DNA of 64,000 nucleotides from Variovorax sp. ZS18.2.2. Lineage in GTDB: Bacteria; Pseudomonadota; Gammaproteobacteria; Burkholderiales; Burkholderiaceae_C. A program made the translations under genes and the position numbers. A model generated the notes under the pieces. That model worked only from the letters and a program-made list of their open reading frames with translations. It ran no database searches and was not told the origin of the DNA. Below are positions 1 to 15,600 of the stretch, in pieces; positions within the stretch are counted from its first letter, which is position 1, and every line of letters begins with the position of its first letter. The stretch lies in assembly GCF_024701975.1 (NCBI RefSeq), contig NZ_JANLNM010000002.1:124001-188000 (forward strand), in the 5' to 3' direction.

Positions 1-3565
<3,565 letters not shown>

Positions 3566-3566
<1 letters not shown>

Positions 3567-6500
3567 TGGAAACAACTGCGACCCGTCGCATTGCAGAGCG
3601 CTTTGCCCGGTTGCCCACCGAACAGCGCCGTGTCGTCTACCAGGGGATTCGCTCGAAGGGACTGACGCTCGACCAGTTTCCCATCCTCGCGCGCGAGGAC
3701 TCGGCCTCGGACCGCTGCCATGTGTCCTATGCACAGCTGCGCCAGTGGTTCCTGTGGCAGCTGGACCCGCAGAGCACGGCCTATCACATCAGCGATGCAA
3801 TCGAGCTGACCGGCGCGCTGGACGTGGATGCGGTACGAGCGAGCTTCGAAGCCCTGGTCAAGCGTCACGAATCGCTGCGCACGGTGTTCCGCGCCGATGC
3901 CGACGGATCCGCCGAGCAGGTGATCCGCGAGGACAGTGAGCTCGACTTCTCGCTGCTGGACCTGAGCCAGGCGCACATCGATGCGCGCGAAGCCATGGCC
4001 CACGAAGAGGCACGGCGCATCGGCGGCACGCCCTTCGACCTGACGCAGGGGCCGCTCCTGAGGGTCGGCCTGATCCGCCTGGCGCCGGATGTCCATGTGC
4101 TGGTGCTGGTGATGCACCACATCGTGTCGGACGGATGGTCGCTGCAGATCATGGTGGACGAGTTCGTGGCGCACTACCGCGCCCGTGTGCACGGCGAGGC
4201 GGTGGCATTGCAGCCGCTGCCGATCCAGTACGCCGACTATGCGGTGTGGCAGCGGCACTGGCTGGAGGCCGGCGAACAGGAACGCCAGCTCGCCTACTGG
4301 AAGGCGCAGCTGGGCGAGACGCAGCCGGTGTTGCAGTTGCCGCTCGACCATGCCCGCCAGCCCGACGCGCGCTACAGCGAGGCGGTCCATCGCATCGAAC
4401 TGCCCGCGCCGCTGGTGCAGGCGCTGAACAGGCGCGTGCAGGGCCAGGGCGCGACGCTGTTCATGGCCCTGTTGAGCGCGTTCCAGGCGCTCCTCGCGCG
4501 CCACAGCGGGCAGGAAGACATCCGCGTGGGCGTGCCGATCGCGAACCGCCAGCGCGTGGAGACCGAAAGCGTGATCGGCTTCTTCGTCAACACGCAGGTG
4601 TTGCGCGGCGTGGTGGACCCCCGCGCAAGCCTGTCGCAGCTGCTGGCGCAGACCCGCGAAGCGGCACTGGGTGCGCAGATGCATCAGGACCTGCCGTTCG
4701 AGCAATTGGTCGAGGCCCTACAGCCCGAGCGCATCCCGAGCCTCCATCCGCTGTTCCAGGTGTTGTTCAATCACCAGCGCGCAGACTTCTCGGGTCTGAA
4801 TGGCCTGTCGGGCCTTGCATTGGCGCCCTATCGCCTGGCCGCGCAGGCCGCGCAGTTCGAGTTGATGCTGGACACCGACGAGAGCCCCGATGGCCGGGTG
4901 CATGCGAGGTTTAGCTATGCGCAGGAGCTCTTCGACGCCTCCACCATCGAGCGCATGGCAGGGCACTACCTGGCGTTGCTGCAGGCGCTGGCGGACCATC
5001 CCGAACAGGCGCTGGGCGAGGTGGCGCTTCTGGGCGCTGCCGAGCGAGGTCAGCTTGCAGAGCGCGGGGTGAACGCGCAGCGCTACGAGGATGGTGAGCC
5101 GGTGCACCGCCTGTTCGAAGCGCACGCGCAGCGGACCCCGGATGCGCAGGCGCTGGTCTTCGGCGAGCAGGTGCTCAGCTACGGCGAGTTGAACGCGAGA
5201 GCCAACCGCCTGGCGCACCGGCTGATCGCGCTGGGCGTGAAGCCCGAGGCGCGGGTGGGCATCGCGGTGGAGCGTTCGGTGGAGATGATCGTGGGGATCC
5301 TGGCGATCCTGAAGGCCGGAGGCGCCTACGTTCCGCTGGACCCGGACTACCCGGCCGAGCGGCTGGCCTACATGGCCGAGGACAGCGCCATCGCGCTGCT
5401 GCTGACGCAATCGCATGTGGCCGCGCGGCTGCCGTTCAGCCGGACGCTGGCCACGCTGGAGCTGGACACGCTGGAGCAGTCCACACAGCCAGCACAACCC
5501 GCACAGCCCGCGCACGACCCGCAGGTCGCGCTGCACGGCGAGAGCCTGGCGTACCTGATCTACACCTCGGGCTCCACCGGGCGGCCCAAGGGCGTGGGCA
5601 TCGCGCACCGCGCGCTGGTGCAGCACGCGCAGGAGTCGGTGCGTTTCTTCGGGCTGGTGCCCACGGACCGGATGCTGCAGTTCTCCACACTGAACTTCGA
5701 CGGCTTCGTGGAGCAGACCTTCCCGCCGCTGGTGGCCGGCGCGGCGATCGTGCTGCGCGGCCCGCAGCTGTGGGACAGCGAGACCTTCTACCGCGAGCTG
5801 ATCGACAAGCGCATCAGCGTGGCCGACCTGACCACGGCCTACTGGCTGCTGCTGGCGCAGGACTTCGCGCGGCACGGGGAGCGCTCCTACGGGGCGCTGC
5901 GCCAGGTGCATGCGGGCGGCGAGGCGATGCCGCCGGAGGGGCTCAATGCGTGGCGCCGGGCGGGGCTGGCGGGGATCACGCTGCTGAACACGTACGGGCC
6001 GACGGAGGCGACGGTGACCGCGTCGATCCTGGACTGCGCGCCGTACCTGGAGGAGGGTCATGAGCAGCCGCAGCGCATGCCGATCGGCACGCCGCTGGCG
6101 GGGCGAGCGCTGCGCGTGGTGGGGTCGGACTTCGGCCTGGTGCCGCAAGGCGCGGCGGGCGAGCTGTGCATCGGGGGAGCGCTGCTGGCGCGCGGCTACC
6201 TGGGGCGCGCGGGCCTGAGTGCGGAGCGCTTCGTGGCGGACCCGTTCGATGAGGCGGGAGGGCGGCTGTATCGCACCGGAGACCTGGTGCGGTGGAACTC
6301 GCAGGGGCAGCTGGAGTACCTGGGGCGCATCGACCATCAGGTGAAGATCCGGGGCTTCCGGGTGGAGCTGGGGGAGATCGAGGCGAGCTTGCTGTCGCAG
6401 CCCGGGGTGCGCGAGGCGGTGGTGGTGGCCAACGAGGGGCCCTCGGGTGTGCGGCTGGTGGGGTATGTGTCGGGCGATGCCATCGACACGGCGCAGCTGC

Positions 6501-9500
6501 GCCAGCGGCTGGGCGAGAAGCTGCCCGACTACATGGTGCCCGCGGCGCTGGTGGGGTTGCAGGCGTTGCCGCTGAACGCGAACGGCAAGGTCGATCGCAA
6601 GGCGCTGCCGGCGCCAGAGTTCACCAGTGCCCAGGCGTACGAGGCGCCCGAGGGCGAGGTGGAAGAGAAGCTGGCGCAGATCTGGGCCGAGGTGCTGGGC
6701 GTGCCGCGCGTGGGCCGCCAGGACAATTTCTTCGAACTGGGCGGTCATTCGCTGCTGGCGCTGCGGCTGTTGGAGCGCCTGCGCGTCCAGGGCTGGACGA
6801 CGCAGGTGCGCACGCTGTTCCAGCAGCCCCAGTTCGGCGCCTTCGTCCAGGCGCTGGCGCAGGAGCCGGTGCAGCGCGAGGTGGCCGTTCCCTCCAATGG
6901 CATCCCGGCGGATTGCGTTGCGATCCAGCCGGAGATGCTGACACTGGTGGCGCTCGACGCTGCGCAGATCGCACGCATCGAGGCGGCGGTGCCGGGTGGA
7001 GCCGGCAACATCCAGGACATCTACCCGCTGGTGCCGATGCAGGAGGGGATGCTGTTCCACCACATGCTGCAGACCGAGGGCGACGCCTTCATCACGCTGG
7101 ACAGCCTGGGTTTCGACAGCCGCGAAAGGCTCGAGAACTTCGTCGCCAGCTTCAATGAAGTGATCGCGCGCCACGACATCCTGCGAACGGCTGTCATGTG
7201 GGAAGACCTTCCCGAACCGGTTCAGGTGGTGCATCGCCAGGCCGTGCTCGAACTTGAGTGGCTGCCCGAGGCGCAATCGCCCGGAGCGAGCGTGTCGCAG
7301 CGGCTCGCCGCGCACGTCGACCCGGGCCGCCACCGCATCGACGTGCGCAAGGCACCGATGCTGCGGGCCGTTGCGGCCCATGACGCGGACAACGCGCGCT
7401 GGCTGCTCCAGTTGCCGAGCCATCACCTCGTGGCCGACCACACCACGCTGGAGCTGGTGGTCGAGGAAATCGGTCTGATCCAGCAAGGGCGGCGCTCCAA
7501 GCTGTCGACACCCGTGCCGTTCCGGCGCTTCGTCGGGCAGGCCAGGCTCCACACGAGCCAGGACGAGCACAAGGCCTTCTTCAGCCGGATGCTGGCCGAC
7601 GTGGAAGAACCGACGGCACCCTTCGGCCTGCTCGATGTGCAGGGCGATGGCACCCGGGTGCGGGAAGCCTCGCGCACGCTGGACACGGCACTCGCCGTCC
7701 AGCTCAGGCGCCAGGCGCAGCGCCATGGAGTGAGCGCCGCGGCGCTGTTCCACCTGGCCTGGGCATTGGTGGTGGGCAAGACCACGGGTCGGGACGATGT
7801 CGTGTTCGGCACCGTGCTGTTCGGCCGCATGCAGGGCGGCGCGAATGCCGACCGGGCGCTGGGCATGTTCATCAACACCCTGCCGGTGCGTGTCCGCCTG
7901 GGAACGCAAGGTGTGCAGGCGTGCGTGCGCCAGACGCATGCCGTGCTGAGCGATCTGATGCATCACGAGTACGCCAGCCTGTCGCTGGCGTTGCGCTGCA
8001 GTGGCGTGCCGGAACGGATGCCGCTGTTCACCGCACTGCTGAACTACCGCTACGGCGCGCAGCCGGGAAAGACCGCCGAGCAAGGTCCGCTGTGGGAAGG
8101 CATGGAAATCCTCGGCAGCAGGGAGCGCACCAACTATCCGGTCGAGATCTCGGTGGACGACCTGGGCGAGGGCTTCGAGCTGATCGCGCAGATCCACGAG
8201 GCTGCGGACGCCGAGCGCGTGTGCAGCCTGATGGTCGCGGCCCTGGAGGCCATTGCGCAGGGACTTTCGAGCCAATCCGAGCAGCCGATCTGCGAACTCG
8301 ACGTGATGTCCGAGGGCGAGCGGCACCAGCTTGCCGCGTGGGGCGACAACCCCTTGCGCTATGTCGAGGACGCGCCGGTGCATCGCCTGTTCGAGCGCCA
8401 GGCGGCGCGCAAGCCCGATGCGGTGGCGTTGGTCTTCGGCGACGAGACGCTGAGTTATGCGGCACTCAATGCCCGGGCCAATCGCCTGGCGCACTGCCTG
8501 ATCACTCTGGGCGTGGGGCCGGAGACGAAAGTGGGGATCGCGGTGGAGCGCTCCATCGAGATGGTGGTCGGGGTGCTGGCGATCCTGAAGGCCGGCGCTG
8601 CCTATGTGCCACTGGACCCGGAGTATCCGGTCGACCGGCTGACCTACATGATGGCCGACAGCGGCATCGGCCTGCTGCTCACGCAGAGCCATCTGCGCAC
8701 CCTGGTGCCGGGCACCGAAGCGCTGCAGGTGCTGGCGCTGGACACGCTGGACACCGGCAACCATTCCGACGCCGACCCGCGGATCGCGCTGCGCGGCGAG
8801 AACCTCGCCTATGTCATCTACACCTCCGGATCCACGGGAAAACCGAAGGGTGTGATGGTGCGCCACCTGGCGCTCAGCCACTTCCTGCTGAGCATGCAGG
8901 AGGCACCGGGCATGAGCGCGGACGACGTGCTGGTCGCGGTCACCTCGCTGTCGTTCGATATCGCCGCACTGGAGCTGTATTTGCCGCTGCTGAGCGGGGC
9001 GCGCCTCGTGCTGGCGTCCAGGGACGTCGTGCGCAGCGGAAGCGCGCTCGGCCAACTGATGGATGCGTGCGGTGCCACGGTGCTGCAGTCGACGCCCGCG
9101 GGCTGGCGGCTCCTGCGGACCACCGGCTGGAACGGCAGCCGGCTCGCGAACTTCAAGGGCCTGTGCGGCGGCGAGGCATTGCAGGCGGACCTGGCGCAGG
9201 ATCTGCGGGCTGTCGGCGTCGAACTCTGGAACATGTACGGCCCGACCGAAACGACGATCTGGTCGACGGCGGCCGAGGTACAAGGCGGCCCGCGCATCGG
9301 CGGGCCGATCGCGGCCACGCAGCTGCGCGTGCTGGACGCGGCCTTGAATCCGGCGCCCGTGGGCGTGCCGGGCGAGCTGTTCCTCGGCGGCATCGGCTTG
9401 GCGCGCGGGTACTTCCAGCGCGCCGGACTGACGTCGGAACGCTTCATCGCGACCGCAGACGGCCAGCGCCTGTACCGCACCGGCGACCTGGTGCGCTGGA

Positions 9501-12500
9501 ACAACGAAGGCCAGCTGGAGTACCTGGGCCGCATCGACCACCAGGTGAAGGTGCGGGGCTTCCGCATCGAGCTGGGCGAGATCGAGGCGCAGTTGCTGGC
9601 GCAGCCCGAAGTCCGTGAAGCCGTGGTGGTGGCCCGCGAAGGCGCGGGTGGCGCATCGCTGGCCGGCTACATCGCGCTGAAGGCGGGACACGTCGTGGAG
9701 ACGGCTGCGCTGCGCGACCGGCTGGCGCAGGGGCTGCCCGACTACATGGTTCCGTCCGTCATCGTGGTGCTCGAACGCCTGCCGCTGAACGGCAATGGCA
9801 AGGTCGACCGCAAGGCGCTGCCCGCGGCGGAGTTCGCGAGCGAGCGGGTCTACGAGGCGCCCCAGGGCGCGGTGGAAGAGAAGCTGGCCGCGATCTGGAC
9901 CGCGGTGCTGGGTGTGGCGCGCGTGGGGCGGCACGACGACTTCTTCGAGCTCGGCGGGCACTCGCTGCTGGCTGCGCAACTCGCGTCGCGGGCACGCGTC
10001 GAGGGCGGGTTCGACCTGCCGCTGCGCAAGATCTTCGAGCATCCGGTGCTGCGCCATCTCGCGAACGTCGCGCGAGGCACGGCTGGCGATGCGTCGCCGG
10101 TGAGCCCGCTGCCTGTGCTGCAGCCGGTGGCGCGCACCGGCGAAATGAAGCTCTCGCCCGCGCAACAGCGGCTGTGGCTGGTGGACCGGCTGACGGACGC
10201 GTCGACCGGCAAGCACGCGGCCTACAACCTGTCGGCTGCGCTGCGGTTGTCGGGCGCGCTCGACGTCGACCTGGTCCGCGCCACGCTCGATGCCCTCGTG
10301 CAGCGGCACGAAGTGCTGCGAACCAGCTTCCCCGAGAACGACGACGGCGACCCCGTGGCGCGGATTGCGCCGCAAGCCGGCCTCGTCGTTGCCCTGACGG
10401 ATCTCTCGCACCTTCCGGACGCGTCGCAGGCCACTGCGGTGGACGATGCGCTGGCCGCGCATGCAGCCACCCCGTTCGAGTTGACTGCCCGGCCGGCCTT
10501 CGCGGCAGCGATCCTGCGCTTGCAGCCCGAGGTGCACGTGCTGCTCCTGTGCGTGCATCACATCGTGTTCGACGGCTGGTCGGAGGCCGTCTTCGTGCGT
10601 GACTTCATGGCCTTGTACGCGGCACTGCGGGAGGGACGGGATTCGCCGCTGCAGCCGCTCGCGATCCAGTACGCGGACTACGCCGACTGGCATCACCGCA
10701 AGCTCGCGCAGACTGCCGCACGCGACACGGCGTTCTGGCGCAGCTACCTCGAAGCCGCTCCGGCCCTGTCGACGCTGCGGCCCGATCACGCGCGGCCCAG
10801 CGTGGCGTCGGTGGCGGGCGATACGTTCGGCATCGACATCGGGCATGAACTCGCGCAGTCGCTGCGAGGCCTGGCGCGCGAACAGAAGACCTCGCTGTAT
10901 GTGCTGCTGCTGTCGGCCTTCCTGCTCGTGCTGCACCGGCAGGGCGGGTCGGACGATCTGGTGGTGGGCACCGACGTCGCGGGGCGCGACCATCCGGCGC
11001 TTGAGGACCTGATCGGATTTTTCGTGAGCGTCGTGCCGTTGCGCTCCCGGCTCGCGCCCGCGCTGCCGTTCGCGCAATGGCTCTCGATGGTCAAGGAGAG
11101 CACGCTGTCGGCTTTCGAGCACCAGGACCTGCCGTTCGACCAGATCGTCGAACTGGTCGGTACGCCTCGCAGTCGTCAGCACAACCCGCTGGTGCAGGTG
11201 CTGTTCGTCATGCAGAACATGCCCGAAGGACGCTTCGAGATTCCCGGCATCGCCATCGAGCAGCTCCCGAAATCGGGGGCGACCTCGAAGTTCGACCTCG
11301 CGGTCTTCGTGAACGAGACCGAAGAGGGCCTGAGGGCCGAGTGGACCTTTGCCTCCAGCCTGTACCTGCGCGAAACCATCGAACGGACGTCCGCCGCGTG
11401 GCACGACCTCTTGCAGCAGGTGGTCGCGGCACCCGATGGCCTGCTGGAAAGTTTCTTCATTCAATCCAACCCGGAGAGAAAAACCATGTCATCCACTTCG
11501 CCCGCGCTGGGCAAATTGCAGAAGCTCAAGAAGGTCGTGAACAAGGATCGCGACATCCAGTCGGCACCGCGCTCGCCCGTGCGCACTTCTTTCCTGTCGG
11601 ACCAGCGCACCTTTCCCCTGGTCATCGAGGCCACGAGCAGCGACATCGATGCGGTGGCATGGGCCCGGGAGCAGAGCCAGTACATCGAGGCCAGCCTCGG
11701 CAAGTACGGCGGCATCCTGCTGCGCAACTTCGGTCTGCGCACGCCGCAGGAGTTCGAGGCGTTCGCGGAAACCATCGAACCCGAGCTCTACGGCAGCTAT
11801 GGCGATCTGCCGAAGAAGGAAGGCGGGCGCAGGACCTACCGTTCGACGCCGTACCCCGAGCGCCAGATGATCCTCTACCACAACGAGAGTTCGCACCTGG
11901 ACCGCTGGCCGCGCAAGCAGTGGTTCTTCTGCGAGCTGCCCTCGCCCGTGGGCGGCGCCACGCCCATCGTCGATTGCCGCGAGATGCTGCGCCGCCTGCC
12001 GGCCGAGATGGTGGCCGAGTTCGAACGCAAGGAGCTGATGTACGTGCGTACCTTCCTGCCTCGCTTCGACGTGAGCTGGCAGGACTTCTTCAAGACCGAC
12101 AGCAAGGCGGAGGTCGAGGCGCGCCTCGCGCTGGCCGGCACTGCCTGGCGCTGGCTGGACGACGACACGCTGCAGACCCGCAACCGCTGCCCGGCGGTGA
12201 TCACGCATCCCGTCACGGGCGATCGCGTGTTCTTCAACCAGATCCAGTTGCACCACGTCAGCTGCCTGGAGGCCGATGTGCGCGAGGACCTGCTGGCCCT
12301 GGCGGGCGGCCTGGACAGCATGCCCCGGCATGTGACCTACGGCGACGGCACGCCGATCGACGACCAGACCATGGCGATCGTCGGCCGTGCCTACGAAGAT
12401 TGCGCCGTGCGATTCGACTGGCGCCAGGGCGACGTGGTGATGCTCGACAACATGCTCGCGGCCCATGCGCGGGACCCGTACGAGGGGCCGCGCAAGATCG

Positions 12501-12607
12501 TGGTCGCGATGGGTGCGATGTGCGACCGCGCCACGCTGGCGCAGATCCCCGCGGCTGATGCGAAGGCGCTCGGTGCCGCCCCGCAGGCCGCTGCGTTCGA
12601 GGTCTGA
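3566..12607 (+). CDS. Siderophore NRPS: C-A(X)-T-dual E/C-A(Gly)-T-C-Asp beta-hydroxylase
   Basis: About 3013 aa. I chose ATG 3566, which follows GGAGG at 3554-3558, over an upstream TTG at 3563. Domains in order: C (HHIVSDGWS near 4112); A1 (about 5090-6610, pocket D-G-E-D-V-A-T-V-T-K, not one I can assign); T (LGGHSL); a dual epimerisation/condensation domain (about 7010-8330) with HHMLQTEGD and HHLVADHTTLE, which should invert the A1 residue; A2 (about 8370-9830, pocket D-I-L-Q-L-G-M-I-W-K, close to the glycine code); T; C (HHIVFDGWS near 10558); and a C-terminal TauD/SyrP-like Fe(II)/2-oxoglutarate oxygenase (about 11490-12600) with the H-x-E pair in YHNESSH and a distal His in AAHARDP. 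The oxygenase is placed to beta-hydroxylate Asp loaded by the next protein. A1 is an exact copy of the A domain in the last NRPS gene. Confidence 0.95.
5027..6648 (+). repeat. Direct repeat, copy 1 (complete adenylation domain)
   Basis: 1622 bp identical to 17270-18891 in a line-by-line comparison, including all synonymous positions. The repeat starts in the C-A linker (LLGAAERGQL) and stops just after the A10 motif in the A-T linker (SAQAYEAP), so it covers one whole adenylation domain and nothing else. The flanks diverge at once at both ends. Confidence 0.97.
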
Positions 12608-12609
12608 AC

Positions 12610-15600
12610 ATGGCTGCCGTTCTCGAAACCACGACATCCTCCCTGCCGCTCAGCCCCGAGCAGCGTGCCGCCTGGGCGCCCTACGGCGAACAGGCCGCGG
12701 CCGGTGCGCCTCAACTGCTGCTGCAGGCCGATCTCGACGGCGAGCTCGACGCGACGCGGCTCGAGGCCGCGCTGCAGTCGGTGCTGCAAGCCCATGTCGC
12801 CCTGCGTTCGGCGGTGCTGCAGGTTCCCGGCTTTCGCGGCCTGCGGCAACAGGCCCTCGATGCCGCAGCAGCGCTCCGCTGGCAGAAGATCGATCTTCGC
12901 GGCCATGCCGATCAGGCGGCCGCGATGGCCGACTGGATCGCCGCGTTCACGCAGGAGCCGCTGGATGTCGCGCAGGGCGCGCTGCTGCGTGTCGGCATCG
13001 CGCGGCTGGGCGAGACGCGGCACAAGCTCGTGCTGGCCGTCAGCGTGTTCGCCGCCGACAAGGGCAGCCTGCGGAGCCTGCTCGACCAGACGGCCACGGC
13101 CTACCTGACACAACAGACCGTCGATGCGGACGAAGTCTTCCAGTACGCGCAGTTCGTCGAATGGCGCCAGGATCTCGACAGCAGCGATGAAGCGGATGCC
13201 GGCCGTGCCTACTGGCGTGCCAGCATCGAGCGTGCGGATGCGCTGCAGGCGCCGCGCCTGCACATGCGGCTGGACGGGGCCTCCCCAGCCGCTCGGACAC
13301 CGTCGCGCATTCGCCTTGTCCAGCCGCTGGACGCCTCGCTCGCTGCTCGCGTGCAGGAGCTCGCCGCGCAGATCGGCTGCGGCGCCGACCGGCTGCTGCA
13401 GGCCGCATGGTGGCTGCTGGTGGCTCGCCTGACCGGTCACAAGCCGTTCGTTGCCGGCTGGCAGAACGATTGCCGGCACGACTACGAGGTGATGCAGGGC
13501 GCAGTGGGCGTTTTCGAGAAGATCTTGCCCGTGGTCGTGGATGTCGCTCCCGAGGAGCGCTTCACCGACTGGGTCGCGCGCGTGAACGCCACGCTTGATG
13601 GGCACACCGAGGCGCAGGAGTACTGGGCGGTCGATGCGCCACCGATCTCCGCGCACCTCGAGCTGGGCTTCACCTTCGACAACCTGCCCGTGCAGCCACG
13701 CGGCGCCTTGGCCTGGCGTGTGGATGCCGCGCCCGGGCCGCAGCCTTGCTTCGAGCTGGCCCTGCAGGTCGAACAGGCCGGGCAGGCGTTCACGCTGTCC
13801 GTGCATGCGGACGCATCGCGCTATTCACCGCAGGCCCTGGAGCGGCTGCAGTGGCAGCTCGTCGCCCTGCTCGAGGAAGCCGTGGCGCAGCCGGCCGCAC
13901 CGGTAGGCAGTCTCGTGCTGGTGGGCGCGCGCGAGCGCGAATCGCTGCTGCTGGCGGCGCGCGGCGCGACGCTCGACGTCGGCAGCTTCACGCTGGCCCA
14001 GCAGGTCGCCGGCTGGGCGCGCACGACACCGGACGCGCCTGCACTGGAAGCGGGCGATGTGCGCCTGAGCTACCGCGAGTTCGACGCGCAGATCAACCGC
14101 ATGGCGCGTGGGCTGCAAGCTCGCGGCGCCACGGCCGAAACGCTGGTGGCGCTCAATCTTCCGCGCTCGGTCGAGCTGCTGGTGGCGATGCTCGCGAGCT
14201 GGCGCCTCGGGGCGGGCTACCTGCCCCTGGACCCCGAATGGCCGGCTGCACGTCGCCGGGCCGTCCTGGAAGATGCCGCGCCATCGCTCGTGCTGCATGC
14301 CGCCGGACCGGCGCCGGACGGCGACGCGCCGTGGCGGCAGGCGGCGCTGGACGAGATGGCGCTCGAGGCCGTGGCCGACGGCGGCGCGCCGGCCCATCAA
14401 CCCGCGATGCAGGATGTGGCCTATGTGCTCTACACCTCGGGTTCGACCGGAACGCCCAAGGGGGTGGTGATCGAACAGGGGCATCTGCTCAACTACGTGG
14501 CCGCGGTGTCGTCGGCCATGGACCTGGGCCGCTGCCGCCGCTGGGGGCTCACCAGCTCGGTCGTGGCCGACCTGGGCAATACGGCGCTGTTCAGTGCGTT
14601 CCATCACGGCGCCTGCCTGGTGGTGGCGGGACCCGGCGACGTGAAGGATGCGAGCGCTTTCGCGCGCTTCATGCGCGAAGGCCGGATCGATGCGCTCAAG
14701 ATGGTGCCCTCGCACCTGGAGGCCTTGCTCGAGGACGAGGCACCGGCGCTGCCCGCCACGCTGGTGCTGGGTGGCGAGGCCGCACCGCGTTCGCTGATCG
14801 AGCGCATCGCGCGGTTCGCGCCCGCATCCACGATCTACAACCACTACGGTCCCACGGAAACGACGGTGGGCGTGATGGTGCATCGCGTGTCGGCGGACGA
14901 GACCGCGTCCGCGGTGCTCCCGTTGTCGCGCGTGCTGGCGAACAACCGCGTTCACGTGCTGGATGAGGCGCTGCGCCTGGTGCCGAGCGGCGCGTTGGGG
15001 ACGGTCTACGTCGGTGGTGCGCAGGTCTGCCGCGGCTATCTGAACCGGGAGGTGGCGGGTGCCTTCGTGGCCGATCCGTTCGAGCCGGGGCAAAGGCTCT
15101 ATCGCACGGGCGACGTGGCCTATGTATTGCCCGAGGGCGGCCTCCGCCTGGCAGGGCGGGCCGACGACCAGGTCAAGATTCGCGGCTTCCGGGTCGAGCC
15201 CGCCGAGGTGGAGGCGGTGCTGCTGTCGCAGCCCGGCGTGCGGCAGGCAGTGGTGCTGGCGCTGCCCGACGGCGGCGGGGGGGCCGAACTGCGGGCTTTC
15301 GTCGTCGCAGACGAGACCCTGGCATCGGAGGCTGCACGCGGCGCGCTGAGCGAGCGCCTGGGCACCTTGCTGCCCGCGCACATGGTCCCCGCGCGTTGCG
15401 CCTTCGTCGCGGAGTTCGCGCGGCTGCCGAACGGAAAGATCGACCGGCAGTCGCTGCTGTCCGCGGCCAGGGTCGACGACCCGAAGCCGGCGGCCATGGC
15501 GCCGCGCGACGCGCTCGAAGCGGTGCTGGCGGAGTGCATGGCGGCCCTGGTCCAGCGCGATGCCGTCGGCGTGGAGGAGGACTTCTTCGAATTGGGCGGG

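Noticed and set aside
4718..11464. Very long open frame on the minus strand opposite the NRPS genes, and similar ones at 1797-3455, 3080-4705 and 16910-20182
   Set aside because: They lie antisense to clearly domain-bearing genes, have His/Gln/Arg-rich composition typical of reversed GC-rich coding DNA, and show no domain.
13000..13100. Frameshift destroying the HHxxxDG motif of the 12610 protein
   Set aside because: The reading frame is continuous with normal codon use on both sides; loss of the motif fits an interface-type domain better than an error.
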